A stretch of 64,000 nt of DNA from the NCBI RefSeq assembly GCF_040813715.1, contig NZ_JBFOCH010000010.1. One strand, given 5' to 3'. The notes under the pieces were generated by a model, which was given only the letters and a program-made list of their open reading frames with translations, ran no database searches and was not told the DNA's origin. This document shows, piece after piece, positions 50,507 through 60,400 of the stretch (position 1 is its first letter; the number at the start of each line of letters is the position of its first letter). Both the position numbers and the translations under genes were made by a program. Source of the stretch: Mesorhizobium_K marinum. GTDB lineage: Bacteria > Pseudomonadota > Alphaproteobacteria > Rhizobiales > Rhizobiaceae.

Positions 50507-52022
50507 ATGTCCTCGTCGCCCAACCAGCCTGACCGGTTCGTCAAACCCGCGCGTTTCGAACTCAGGATGTCGCTGATCTTCGCGGCGGTCTTCCTGCCGC
50601 TTGGCGTCCACCTGCCGTATTTTCCGCTCTGGCTCGAAGTCAACGGGTTCGATGCCGAACAGATCGCCGTGATCCTCGCCGCGCCGATGTTCCTGCGCGT
50701 CGTGACGACGCCTGTCATCACGGCCATGGCCGACCGCGCGCGCGACCGTGCGAATGTGCTGATCGCGATTTCCATGGTCTCGGTGCTGCTTTCACTCGGC
50801 TACTTCCTGCCGGCCGGGTACGGGCTGGTGCTTGCCGTCTCGCTCGCGCTTGCCGTCTTCTGGACGCCGCAGTCACCGCTGGCGGACGCGCTCGCGCTGT
50901 CCGGCGTGCGGCGCTTCGGCTCCAGCTATCCGGGCATGNGGCTACTTCCTGCCGGCCGGATACGGGCTGGTGCTTGCCGTCTCGCTCGCGCTTGCCGTCT
51001 TCTGGACGCCGCAGTCACCGCTGGCGGATGCGCTCGCGCTGTCGGGCGTGCGGCGCTTCGGCTCCAGCTATCCGGGCATGCGGATCTGGGGTTCGCTGTC
51101 GTTTCTTGCCGCCACCTTCATCGGCGGCATGATCCTGGCCGCCAGCAGCGCGCAGGCCGTTCCGGCGATGATCCTGGCGGGTCTCCTGGCAACGCTTGCC
51201 GCCGCCGTGTTGTCGCCGCGCCTCGGCCCGCCGCGCCGAGCTTCGCCGCTGTCCGCCGTCGCGCTCCAGCAGGATGCTCCGCGACTGTTCAACGGGTACT
51301 TCCTGCTGTTCGTGGCCGGCACCGGCATCATCAACGCCAGCCACGGCTTCCTGTTCGGCTTCGTCTCGATCTACTGGAAGGCGATCGGCATAAGCGACGG
51401 CGNCGCCCCGCGGCTGTTCAACCGGTACTTCCTGCTGTTCGTGGCCGGCACCGGCATCATCAACGCCAGCCACGGCTTCCTGTTCGGCTTCGTCTCGATC
51501 TACTGGAAGGCGATCGGCATAAGCGACGGCGTGATCGGCATGCTGTGGGCCTGGGCGGTTGTGGCTGAAGTCGTGATCTTCATGCTCTTCAAGCGGCTGT
51601 TCGGCTCCGTTTCCGCGACCGGCGTGCTGGTCGTCGCGGGCGCCGCGGCAACCCTGCGGTGGGTCGCCTATCCGCTGATCGAGCCGCTCGGACTGGGTGT
51701 GCCGGGGTTTTTCGGCGTGCAGACCCTGCACGCACTGTCCACCGGCCTTTTGCTCATCGGGTTGCAGAAGATGATCGCTGAGACCGTGCCGGAGGAGCGC
51801 ACCGGAGCGGCCCAGGGCGTCGCCTACTTTTCGGTTGGGGTCTCGATGGCCGTGGTGACGCTGCTGTCGGGCTCGCTCTACCAGTGGTACGGCACCGGCG
51901 GCTTCTATTTCATGGCGCTGGTGGCACTGGCCGGGCTCGGCCTGATCCTGGCGGCAGCGGCCGTGCGCCGACCTCAGCCCCAGAGGGCAGGGCCTGGCGG
52001 GGACACCAGCGATCCGCGGTAG
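50507..52022 (+). CDS. MFS transporter (two assembly duplications inside)
   Basis: A transporter of about 414 residues after removal of 142 bases at the N of 50939 and 129 bases at the N of 51403. About 12 membrane segments. LGVHLPYFPLWLEVNGF and the late QGVAYFSVGVSMAVVTL match the phenylpropionate/nucleoside-proton symporter-like MFS branch (HcaT type). The substrate is unknown. Its end overlaps the convergent dgcA gene by 49 bases. Confidence 0.85.
50798..51080. repeat. Duplicated overlap around N (50939)
   Basis: 141 bases (50798-50938) repeat at 50940-51080 with a few synonymous differences (GGGTAC/GGATAC, GACGCG/GATGCG). The offset of 142 breaks the MFS frame. Confidence 0.87.
51276..51531. 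repeat. Duplicated overlap around N (51403)
   Basis: 127 bases (51276-51402) repeat at 51405-51531 with about three differences. The offset of 129 keeps the frame and adds 43 codons to the MFS gene. Confidence 0.87.
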
Positions 52023-53145
52023 GCGAGGCCGGGTTCGCGGTCGCGCGCCAGAAGCAGCGGGCCGTCGAGGTCGACGAAATCCGCTCCCTGCGCCAGCAGC
52101 ACGGCCGGCGCCATGGCGAGCGAGGTCCCAACCATGCACCCGACCATGACGGACAGGTTCATAGCGCGGGCCCTATCGCGCAGATCCAGCGCCGCGGTGA
52201 GGCCGCCCGTCTTGTCGAGCTTGATGTTGATGGCGTCGTAAAGGCCGGCCAGACGCTCCAGGCCGTCGGTGGTGTGGACGCTCTCGTCGGCGCAGACCTG
52301 AACCGGCCGGTCGATGTGGGCGAGCAGGTCGTCGGCGCCAGCCGGAAGCGGCTGCTCGACCAGGGCGACGCCGAGTTCCGCCGCCGCCGCCAGGTTCGCC
52401 TGCAGGTTGGCCTCGGTCCACCCCTCGTTCGCGTCGAGGATCAGACGGCTGTCCGGCGCGGCGTCGCGCACGGCGCGGATGCGGGCGATGTCGCCGTCGC
52501 CGCCGATCTTGACCTTCAGCAGCGGGCGGTCCGCATTGGCGCGCGCCTGCACCGCCATCGCTTCCGGCGTGCCGAGAGACAGCGTGAACGCGGTTTCCAG
52601 GGCCGTGGGGCGGCGGATGCCGAGGCTGTCGGCCACGCGAACGCCGGAAAGCTTGGCCTCCAAATCCCAAAACGCGCAGTCGACCGCGTTGCGCGCGGCG
52701 CCCGGCGGCATCGCCTCAAGAAGGTCCTGACGCCCGATGCCGTCGGCGACCATCGCGGCCATCGCTTGAATCTGGGTGCACACGCTGGCGACTGTTTCGC
52801 CATAGCGCTTGTAGGGCACGCATTCGCCCCGACCGGCTTGCCCGCCGTCGGTGATCGAGCAGACGACCACCTCGGCTTCGGTCTTGGAACCTCTTGANTC
52901 GCCTCAAGAAGGTCCTGACGCCCGATGCCGTCGGCGACCATCGCGGCGATCGCTTGAATCTGGGCGCACACGCTGGCGACTGTTTCGCCATAGCGCTTGT
53001 AGGGCACGCATTCGCCCCGACCGGCTTGCCCGCCGTCAGTGATCGTGCAGACGACTACCTCGGCTTCGGTCTTGGAACCTCTTGAAATCGTGAACGTTCC
53101 AGCGATAGGAAAACGTTCCTCGGAGACAGAAAGGACACGGTTCAT
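51974..53145 (-). CDS. dgcA: L-Ala-D/L-Glu (dipeptide) epimerase, frame broken by assembly duplication
   Basis: Enolase-superfamily epimerase. The N-terminal capping domain begins near ERFPIAGTFTISRGSKTEAE. The barrel has the KxK pair LKVKIGG, metal ligands in LDANEGW, EQPLP and CADESVH, and the second catalytic Lys in INIKLDKTGG. An N at 52898 and a 187-base duplicate (offset 188) break the frame; the corrected length is 327 residues. The likely role is recycling of murein dipeptides, in keeping with the nearby envelope genes. It converges with and overlaps the MFS gene. Confidence 0.87.
52711..53085. repeat. Duplicated overlap around N (52898)
   Basis: 187 bases (52711-52897) repeat at 52899-53085 with about six differences, some changing residues (Thr/Ala, Met/Ile, Ser/Thr). 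The offset of 188 breaks dgcA. Confidence 0.87.
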
Positions 53146-53223
53146 GTTTATCTGCTCCGGAGCGGCCCGAAGGCGCGGCTGTCAAATCGACAGCCGTGGC
53201 GCGAGGGGTTAAGACGATTCACC

Positions 53224-54411
53224 ATGCAGATCAACGCCCAACTGGATGTCGGCAAAGGCGAGGGGCAGGCGCCCAATCCAGAGCCCCGTGTCGAGACCCG
53301 GGAAGAGGGCGGCGCCCTGGTCTGCCGGCTCTCCGGCAACTGGACGACGCGCCGTGTCGCCGCCGTCGACAAGGCGATGCGCGCGCTTGCGGCGCGCAAC
53401 GGATTTGCCTCGCTGGTGATCGACATTTCGGGCGTCGGCAGGATGGACACGGCGGGAGCCTGGATGATCCAGCGCCTGCTGGTCGCGGCGCGCGCCAAGG
53501 GGCTGGACGCCCGCATCGAAGGTCAGAACGAGGTCGCTGGCATCCTACTCGGCGCCGTCGAGGCGGCGACCGAGGCGCGCGAAGAGCCGAGGCAGGTACG
53601 CCGCTCCAGCATCGTCGTGGCGGTCTTCGCGAAGATCGGCGAGCGCGTCTACGAGTTGCGTGACGACTTCCTCGCGGGCATGAACATCCTTGGCGCCACA
53701 ATCCGCGGCGGCCAGATGAAGCTCGGGCGCGGGCACAGCATCAACCTGGCGGCCATCTTCGCGCAGATCGACAAGATGGGCGTCGGCGCCATCCCGGTGG
53801 TGGTGCTGATGTCGGCGATCGTCGGGGCCATCATCGCCCAGCAGGGCGCCTACCAGCTTTCCTACTTCGGCGCCGACATCTTCGTCGTCGACCTCGTCGG
53901 CATCCTGGTGCTGCGCGAACTGGGCGTGCTGATGACCGCCATCATGCTGGCGGGCCGATCAGGCAGCGCCATCACCGCCGAAATCGGCTCGATGAAGATG
54001 CGCGAGGAGGTGGACGCGCTGACCGTGATCGGGCTGAACCCGATCGGCGTGCTGGTTTTCCCGCGGCTGGTCGCGCTGGTCATAGCCCTGCCGTGCCTGT
54101 CGATCCTCGCGAATTTCGCCGCGCTGGGCGGCGGCATCCTCGTCTCCTGGGCCTATTCGGATATTCCGCCGATCCAGTTCATCGATCGCCTGCGCGTGGC
54201 GATCGATGTGTCCACGATCTTCGCCGGACTGATCAAGGCGCCGTTCATGGCGCTCATCATCGGCATCATCGGAGCGGTCGAGGGGCTCAAGGTCGGCGGC
54301 AGCGCGGAATCGCTCGGCGGCCACGTCACCGCTTCGGTGGTGAAGTCGATCTTCGTGGTGATCATCCTCGACGGCGCATTTGCCGTCTTCTATGCGGCGA
54401 TCGACTTCTAG
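53224..54411 (+). CDS. mlaE: MlaE-type lipid transport permease fused to an N-terminal STAS domain
   Basis: A 395-residue protein. Residues about 25-110 form a STAS domain (LVCRLSGNWTTRRV..., SLVIDISGVGRMDTAGAWMIQ), equivalent to MlaB of E. coli. From about 150 it is the MlaE permease with LRELGVLMTAIMLAGRSGSAITAEIGSM. It heads the operon mlaE-mlaF-mlaD-auxiliary lipoprotein and should move phospholipids between the two membranes. Divergent from dgcA with 78 bases between. Confidence 0.92.
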   Translation: MQINAQLDVGKGEGQAPNPEPRVETREEGGALVCRLSGNWTTRRVAAVDKAMRALAARNGFASLVIDISGVGRMDTAGAWMIQRLLVAARAKGLDARIEGQNEVAGILLGAVEAATEAREEPRQVRRSSIVVAVFAKIGERVYELRDDFLAGMNILGATIRGGQMKLGRGHSINLAAIFAQIDKMGVGAIPVVVLMSAIVGAIIAQQGAYQLSYFGADIFVVDLVGILVLRELGVLMTAIMLAGRSGSAITAEIGSMKMREEVDALTVIGLNPIGVLVFPRLVALVIALPCLSILANFAALGGGILVSWAYSDIPPIQFIDRLRVAIDVSTIFAGLIKAPFMALIIGIIGAVEGLKVGGSAESLGGHVTASVVKSIFVVIILDGAFAVFYAAIDF

Positions 54412-54419
54412 GGGCGCCG

Positions 54420-55241
54420 ATGAGCGACGTTGCCGACATCGAGTTGCCCAACGGCAAGCCCACACAGGCCGAATCCGAGGTCGTGCTCTCCGTGCGCGAC
54501 GTGACGGTGGCCTTCGGCGAGAACGTGGTGCTCGAGAACCTCTCCCTCGACGTCAGGCGGGGTGAAATCCTGGGCTTCGTGGGAGCTTCGGGCGCGGGAA
54601 AGTCGGTGCTGCTGCGCACCGTGCTCGGCCTGACCACGAAGCGCTCCGGCACGATCATGCTGTTCGGCGTCGATCTGGACAAGGCGAGCGAAGCCGAGCG
54701 GCTGCGGGTGGACATGCGCATCGGGGTCCTCTTCCAGCACGGCGCCCTGTTCTCGGCCCTTACCGTTCTGGAGAACATCCAGGTGCCGATGCGCGAGTAT
54801 CTCGACCTGCCGCAGCAGCTGATGGACGAACTGGCGCTGCTCAAGATCGAACTGGTGGGCCTTCCGCTGGACGCGGCGAGGAAGTTTCCAAGCGAGCTCT
54901 CGGGCGGCATGATCAAGCGCGCCGCGCTGGCGCGCGCGCTGGCGCTCGATCCCGAGATCGTCTTCCTCGACGAGCCGACTTCCGGCCTCGATCCTATCGG
55001 CGCCGCTGAATTCGACGAACTCGTGGTCAAGATGCGCGACACGATGGGACTGACGGTCTACATGGTGACCCATGACCTCGACAGCCTGTTTTCCGCCTGC
55101 GACCGCGTCGCGGTTCTGGGCAAGAAGCGGATACTCGTGCAGGGCAGCATCGAGGACATGCTGGCGAGCGAGGAGCCCTGGGTGAAGTCCTACTTCAGGG
55201 GCAAGCGCGCTCGGCAGCTCGACCTTGCCGCGCGCGGGTAG
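54420..55241 (+). CDS. mlaF: MlaF-type ATPase of lipid ABC transporter
   Basis: A 273-residue ATPase. Walker A GASGAGKS, Q-loop in VLFQHGALFSALTV, signature LSGGMIKR, Walker B IVFLDEPTSGLD and the switch His in VTHDLDS. The ALFSALTV and LSGGMIKRAALARAL forms are those of the Mce/Mla class. The start at 54420 begins MSDVADIELP, eight bases after mlaE; the frame extends upstream only as a shadow. Confidence 0.93.
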   Translation: MSDVADIELPNGKPTQAESEVVLSVRDVTVAFGENVVLENLSLDVRRGEILGFVGASGAGKSVLLRTVLGLTTKRSGTIMLFGVDLDKASEAERLRVDMRIGVLFQHGALFSALTVLENIQVPMREYLDLPQQLMDELALLKIELVGLPLDAARKFPSELSGGMIKRAALARALALDPEIVFLDEPTSGLDPIGAAEFDELVVKMRDTMGLTVYMVTHDLDSLFSACDRVAVLGKKRILVQGSIEDMLASEEPWVKSYFRGKRARQLDLAARG

Positions 55242-55268
55242 GGTCGGGACGCAAGCATAAGGGGTGGA

Positions 55269-56642
55269 ATGGAAACCAGGGCCAACTACGTCATCGTCGG
55301 GATATTCACCGTCGTCGCGATCGTCGCCGCGTTCCTGTTCGTCTACTGGACCTCGGCGATCGGCGATCGCGGCGAGACGACGACGCTGCGCGTGCGTATT
55401 CCGGGCTCTGCTTCGGGTCTCGGCCGTGGCAGCGCGGTGCTGTTCAACGGCGTCAAGGTCGGCGACGTCCGGCGCGTCTACATCGACGTGCTCAATCCGA
55501 CGGTGGCGATCGCCGATACCGAGATCGACAGGCTGACCCCGATCACCAAATCCACGCAGGCCGATGTCGGCATCGCGGGCCTGACCGGACAGGCTAACAT
55601 CGAACTCAAGGGAGCCGACCCGAAGGAGCCGAACCTGCTCGACGAGGCGGAAGCCGAGGACAGGATCGCCGAGATCGTCGCCAATCCCTCGGCAGTGACG
55701 AACCTCCTGCAGACGGCGCAGGACATCTTCACGCGCGCCGACAACGTGCTGAACGACCTGGAGACGTTCACGCGCGAGGTGCGCGGCCCGCTGACCCAGA
55801 CAGCCCGCAACGTCGAGACGTTCTCCAAGGCGTTGGCCGACAATTCGGACGGCATCGACAAGTTCCTCTCGAGCGTGTCCGCCCTTTCCGAGGAGCTGGC
55901 AGGCGTATCCGGCAAGCTCGACGGCACGCTGAAGGCGGCCGAAGATCTGCTGAACTCGGTGGATCGCCAGAAAATCGAGAACATCGTCGGCAACGTGGAG
56001 ACGTTCACCCAGAGCCTTAAGGAGCAGAGCGACCGCTTCGACGAGATCGTCGGCGGCGTCGACAAAGCGGTGGCGACGATCAACGACTTCGCCCGGCAGG
56101 CTGGGCAGACCCTGACCAAGGTCGACGGCGTGCTCGACGGCGTCGATCCGCAGACGGTCCGGATGGCGCTCGCAGACATCGCCAAGGCGAGCGCGAGCGC
56201 CGACAAGGCGGCGACGGACATAGCCCGGTTCACCGACAAGCTCGCCCCGCGCGCCGAAGACGTCGACAAGATCATCAGCGACGCCAGGGAGATATCCGGC
56301 CGGCTGAACGCCGCCTCGACCCGCGTCGACGGCATCCTCGTCAAGGTAGACAAGCTGCTCGGCTCGGGCGAGGCCGAGGGCGTGATGGCCGACGCCAGCG
56401 CCACGCTGAAGGCGTTCCGGGAGGTCGCCGAGACCCTGAACTCGCGCCTGGCGGGCATCATGGACGGGCTCGGCCGGTTCTCCGGGCAGGGGCTGCGCGA
56501 CGTAGAGGCGCTGGTGCAGGACAGCCGCCGCTCGATCAACCGTATCGAGCAGGCCATCAGCGACCTCGAACGCAATCCGCAGCGCCTTATTACCGGCGGA
56601 GACGGCACGGTTCGCCAGTACGACGGACGCGCGCGGCGTTGA
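55269..56642 (+). CDS. mlaD: MlaD/MCE-domain periplasmic lipid-binding protein
   Basis: A 457-residue protein with an N-terminal membrane anchor (about 8-28), one MCE domain (about 38-115, with GLGRGSAVLFNGVKVGDV and GLTGQANIELKG), and a long helical tail with heptad character that may form a tunnel or coiled coil. Much longer than E. coli MlaD, as usual in alphaproteobacteria. It is 27 bases after mlaF. Probable function: lipid shuttle across the periplasm. Confidence 0.92.
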   Translation: METRANYVIVGIFTVVAIVAAFLFVYWTSAIGDRGETTTLRVRIPGSASGLGRGSAVLFNGVKVGDVRRVYIDVLNPTVAIADTEIDRLTPITKSTQADVGIAGLTGQANIELKGADPKEPNLLDEAEAEDRIAEIVANPSAVTNLLQTAQDIFTRADNVLNDLETFTREVRGPLTQTARNVETFSKALADNSDGIDKFLSSVSALSEELAGVSGKLDGTLKAAEDLLNSVDRQKIENIVGNVETFTQSLKEQSDRFDEIVGGVDKAVATINDFARQAGQTLTKVDGVLDGVDPQTVRMALADIAKASASADKAATDIARFTDKLAPRAEDVDKIISDAREISGRLNAASTRVDGILVKVDKLLGSGEAEGVMADASATLKAFREVAETLNSRLAGIMDGLGRFSGQGLRDVEALVQDSRRSINRIEQAISDLERNPQRLITGGDGTVRQYDGRARR

Positions 56643-56647
56643 CTTTG

Positions 56648-57310
56648 ATGGACAGCACCCGCATGAAACCTGTCGAGGGATTGGCCGCCCGCGTGCGGCC
56701 GTTGCGTGGGGGCATGGTGAGACCAGTCGCGCTGATATCGGGCGCCTTGGCCCTGTCGATCCTGTCGGGCTGCGCTCTGCTCGGCGGCGGATCGAAGCCG
56801 CTCGACACCTATGAGCTGACTGCACCGGCCGCCGGCGACGGGCGCGGGCGCAGCTACCGGCAGATACTGATCGCCGAACCCTCCGCGCTGAAGGCGCTGG
56901 ATGGCCAGAACATCGTCATTGCGCCGGCTCCCGGATCGATCCAGTACCTCAAGGGCGCCCAATGGGCCGACCGACTGCCGAAGGTGGTGCAGGCCAGGCT
57001 TGCCGAGACATTCCAGCGTTCCGGCGAGTTCAAGGGCGTCGGCAGGCCCGGCGAAGGGCTGGCGATCGACTATCAGGTGATCGTCGAGATCCGCTCGTTC
57101 GAGGTTCGCGTGGACGGCGGTGCGCATGCAAATGTCGAACTGTTCGTCCGGTTGCTGAACGACCGCAACGGCGTGGTCCGCGCGGAAAAGGTCTTTACCG
57201 CGACGGCGCCGGTGCCGGGCGAGGGCAACAACGCCTATGTCTCGGCCCTGGATGCGGCATTCGGAGAGGCCGCTGTCGCGATCGTCGACTGGACCGGCCG
57301 GATTCTCTGA
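56648..57310 (+). CDS. ABC-type transport auxiliary lipoprotein (PqiC/LetB-partner-like)
   Basis: A protein of about 220 residues with a signal ending in ILSGC, a lipobox, so it is probably an outer-membrane lipoprotein. The body matches the ABC_trans_aux family (PF03886): LDTYELTAPA, QILIAEPSALKALDGQNIVI, and WADRLPKVVQARLAETFQ. The family is a common last gene of Mce/Mla-type operons, serving as the outer-membrane partner. ATG 56648 is used; a TTG at 56639 is the alternative. Confidence 0.87.
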   Translation: MDSTRMKPVEGLAARVRPLRGGMVRPVALISGALALSILSGCALLGGGSKPLDTYELTAPAAGDGRGRSYRQILIAEPSALKALDGQNIVIAPAPGSIQYLKGAQWADRLPKVVQARLAETFQRSGEFKGVGRPGEGLAIDYQVIVEIRSFEVRVDGGAHANVELFVRLLNDRNGVVRAEKVFTATAPVPGEGNNAYVSALDAAFGEAAVAIVDWTGRIL

Positions 57311-57363
57311 GGCCCTGACCTATTGAGTGCGCCGACGACGGCGCGCGCCACTTCCGCAAAAGC

Positions 57364-57399
57364 AAAACGTCCTGCGCGGGTTTCCCCGGCAGAACGTTT
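57364..57399. terminator. Bidirectional terminator between the mla operon and rne
   Basis: AAAACGT and ACGTTT flank nested CTGC/GCAG and CGGG/CCCG arms around a small T-rich loop, a long imperfect hairpin with A and T ends. It suits both convergent transcripts. Confidence 0.8.
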
Positions 57400-57440
57400 G
57401 CATGCTCCGCGTCCCGCGCCATCAGGCGCAGGACGGCCTA

Positions 57441-60400
57441 TCAAAAGAAGCTGCGCTTCTGCCACCAACCGGTGCGCTTCGGCTGCTCGGCTGCCGGTTC
57501 GCCTTCGGTGGCGGTCGACGAGACGACGGCGGCCGCCGGTTCCGCGCTTGCCGTGCGCCGGCGCGAGGCGCGCACGGTTTCCGGCTTCGCTTCGGCGACC
57601 GGTTCGACAGACGCCTGTTCGGCAGGGGCCGGTTCGGGCGCCGCCGCAGGGTCGTCGGCGACGACAGCCGGCTGTGCTTCGGCCTTGACGGCTTCTGCGG
57701 CGGCTTCCTCCGCGGCGGCGGCCTTCTTCGACCGCGACGCCCGGCGAGGCTTCTTGGGCTTTTCGGCGGGTTTCGGGGCGACTTCGGCTAACGCCTCCGC
57801 CGCCGGTTCGGCCGCGACCGCATCGGCGGCTGCCGCCTCTTCGACCACGGATGTTTCCTCAACCACGGACAGGCTTTCCACCACGGCATCGTCGTTTGCA
57901 CCGACGACGGCCCCCGCACCGGCGTCGTCCGCGCCTTCGGCGTCCGCCTGAGCACCTTCGCCATCCTTGCGGTTGCGCTTGCCGCCGCGCTTGCCGCGCC
58001 GGCGCTTCTTGTGACCGTCCTCGGCAGAGGCGGGCGCTTCGGCCGCGACAGCTTCGGCGTCCCCATCGGCTTCGGCGTCTGCCTCCGTGGTCNCGCGCCG
58101 TGTTCCGCGCCTTCGGCGTCCGCCTGAGCGCCTTCGCCATCCTTGCGGTTGCGCTTGCCGCCGCGCTTGCCGCGCCGGCGCTTCTTGTGACCGTCCTCGG
58201 CAGAGGCGGGCGCTTCGGCCGCGACAGCTTCGGCGTCCCCATCGGCTTCGGCGTCTGCCTCCGTGGTCGCGCCGTCCTCGTCGCCCGCTTCCGGATCGAC
58301 TGCCGAGTTGGCGCGCGCTTCATGCTCGCCGTCACGCGCACCGTTTTGGTCGCGGCCGCCGCGGCGGCGGCGCCGGCGCTTGCGCTTGCGCCCGCCTTCC
58401 TCGCCGCCCTCGGCGTGACGCTGCTGCGGCCGCTGGTCGGCCGGCGCCTCTTCGTCCGCCTCGATCTCGATCTCGGGATCGTCGTCTTCCTCTTCGATGA
58501 CCACCGGCAGGAACTGTCGCTCCTGGAAGCCTTCCGGCTTCTCGGCGACGGCGCCCCGCGCAATCACGTAGTGCTGGGCGGCGACCNNNCGCGACAGCTT
58601 CGGCGTCCCCATCGGCTTCGGCGTCTGCCTCCGTGGTCGCGCCGTCCTCGTCGCCCGCTTCCGGATCGACTGCCGAGTTGGCGCGCGCTTCATGCTCGCC
58701 GTCACGCGCACCGTTTTGGTCGCGGCCGCCGCGGCGGCGGCGCCGGCGCTTGCGCTTGCGCCCGCCTTCCTCGCCGCCCTCGGCGTGACGCTGCTGCGGC
58801 CGCTGGTCGGCCGGCGCCTCTTCGTCCGCCTCGATCTCGATCTCGGGATCGTCGTCTTCCTCTTCGATGACCACCGGCAGGAACTGTCGCTCCTGGAAGC
58901 CTTCCGGCTTCTCGGCGACGGCGCCCCGCGCAATCACGTAGTGCTGGGCGGCGACCGTCTCGTCGACGTCGATGGTGATCGTCAGGCCGAACTTGGCCTC
59001 GAGCTCGGCCAGGGTGCTGCGCTTGTGATTGAGCACATAGAGCGCGATCGAGGCCGGCGTCCGGACTATGATGTGGTTGCGGGAATCCTTGAGCAGGAAT
59101 TCCTCGATGGCGCGCACGACCAGCAGCGCCACCGACGAGTCGGAGCGCACATGGCCGGTACCACCGCAATGCGGGCACGGCTTCATGGTCGATTCCAGCA
59201 CGCTGGCGCGAATGCGCTGGCGGCTCATTTCCATCAGCCCGAAATGCGAGATGCGGCCGAGCTGGATGCGCGCCCGGTCGTTCTTCAGGTGATCCTTGAG
59301 GCGCTTCTCGACCGCACGGTTGTTGCGGTTCTCCTCCATGTCGATGAAGTCGATGACGATCAGGCCAGCGAGATCGCGCAGGCGCAACTGCCGGGCGACT
59401 TCCTCGGCTGCCTCGAGGTTGGTGTGGAGCGCCGTCTCCTCGATCGAATGCTCCTTGGTGGAGCGTCCCGAGTTGACGTCGATCGATACCAGCGCCTCGG
59501 TCTGGTTGATGATGATGTAGCCGCCGCTCTTGAGCGTCACTTGCGGCTGCAGCATCTTGTCGAGCTGCGCCTCGACGCCGAACCGCGCGAACAGCGGGGT
59601 GGTCTCCCGGTAGGGCTGAACCACCTTGGCGTGGCTCGGCATCAGCATCCGCATGAAGTCCTTGGCTTCGCGGTAGCCGTCCTCGCCGGAGACGAGAATC
59701 TCGTCGATATCCTTGTTGTAGAGGTCACGCACCGAACGCTTGATGAGCGATCCCTCCTCGTAGACGAGGGCCGGAGCGGTCGACTTCAGCGTCAACTCTC
59801 GGACATTGTCCCACAGGCGCATCAGGTATTCGTAGTCGCGCTTGATTTCGGCCTTGGTGCGGCTCTCGCCGGCCGTGCGCAGGATGACGCCCATGCCCTG
59901 CGGAACCTCGAGGTCGGATACGACCTCCTTGAGCCGCTTGCGGTCCTGGGCGTTGGTGATCTTGCGCGAAATNTGTCCCAGAGGCGCATCAGGTATTCGT
60001 AGTCGCGCTTGATCTCGGCCTTGGTGCGGCTCTCCCCGGCCGTGCGCAGGATGACGCCCATGCCCTGCGGAACCTCGAGGTCGGATACGACCTCCTTGAG
60101 CCGCTTGCGGTCCTGGGCGTTGGTGATCTTGCGCGAAATGCCGCCGCCGCGGGCGGTATTTGGCATCAGCACCGAGTAGCGGCCGGCCAGCGACAGGTAG
60201 GTGGTCAGCGCCGCGCCCTTGTTACCGCGCTCTTCCTTGACGACCTGCACGAGCAGGATCTGGCGGCGCTTGATGACCTCCTGGATCTTGTAGTGCCGGC
60301 GCGGCGGCTTGCGGCGGTTGCGAACCTCGTCGAGGGCGTCCTCGGCGCCGACGGATTCGACTTCATGGTCATGGTCGTGGTCGTCGCCGCCGGACCGCTG

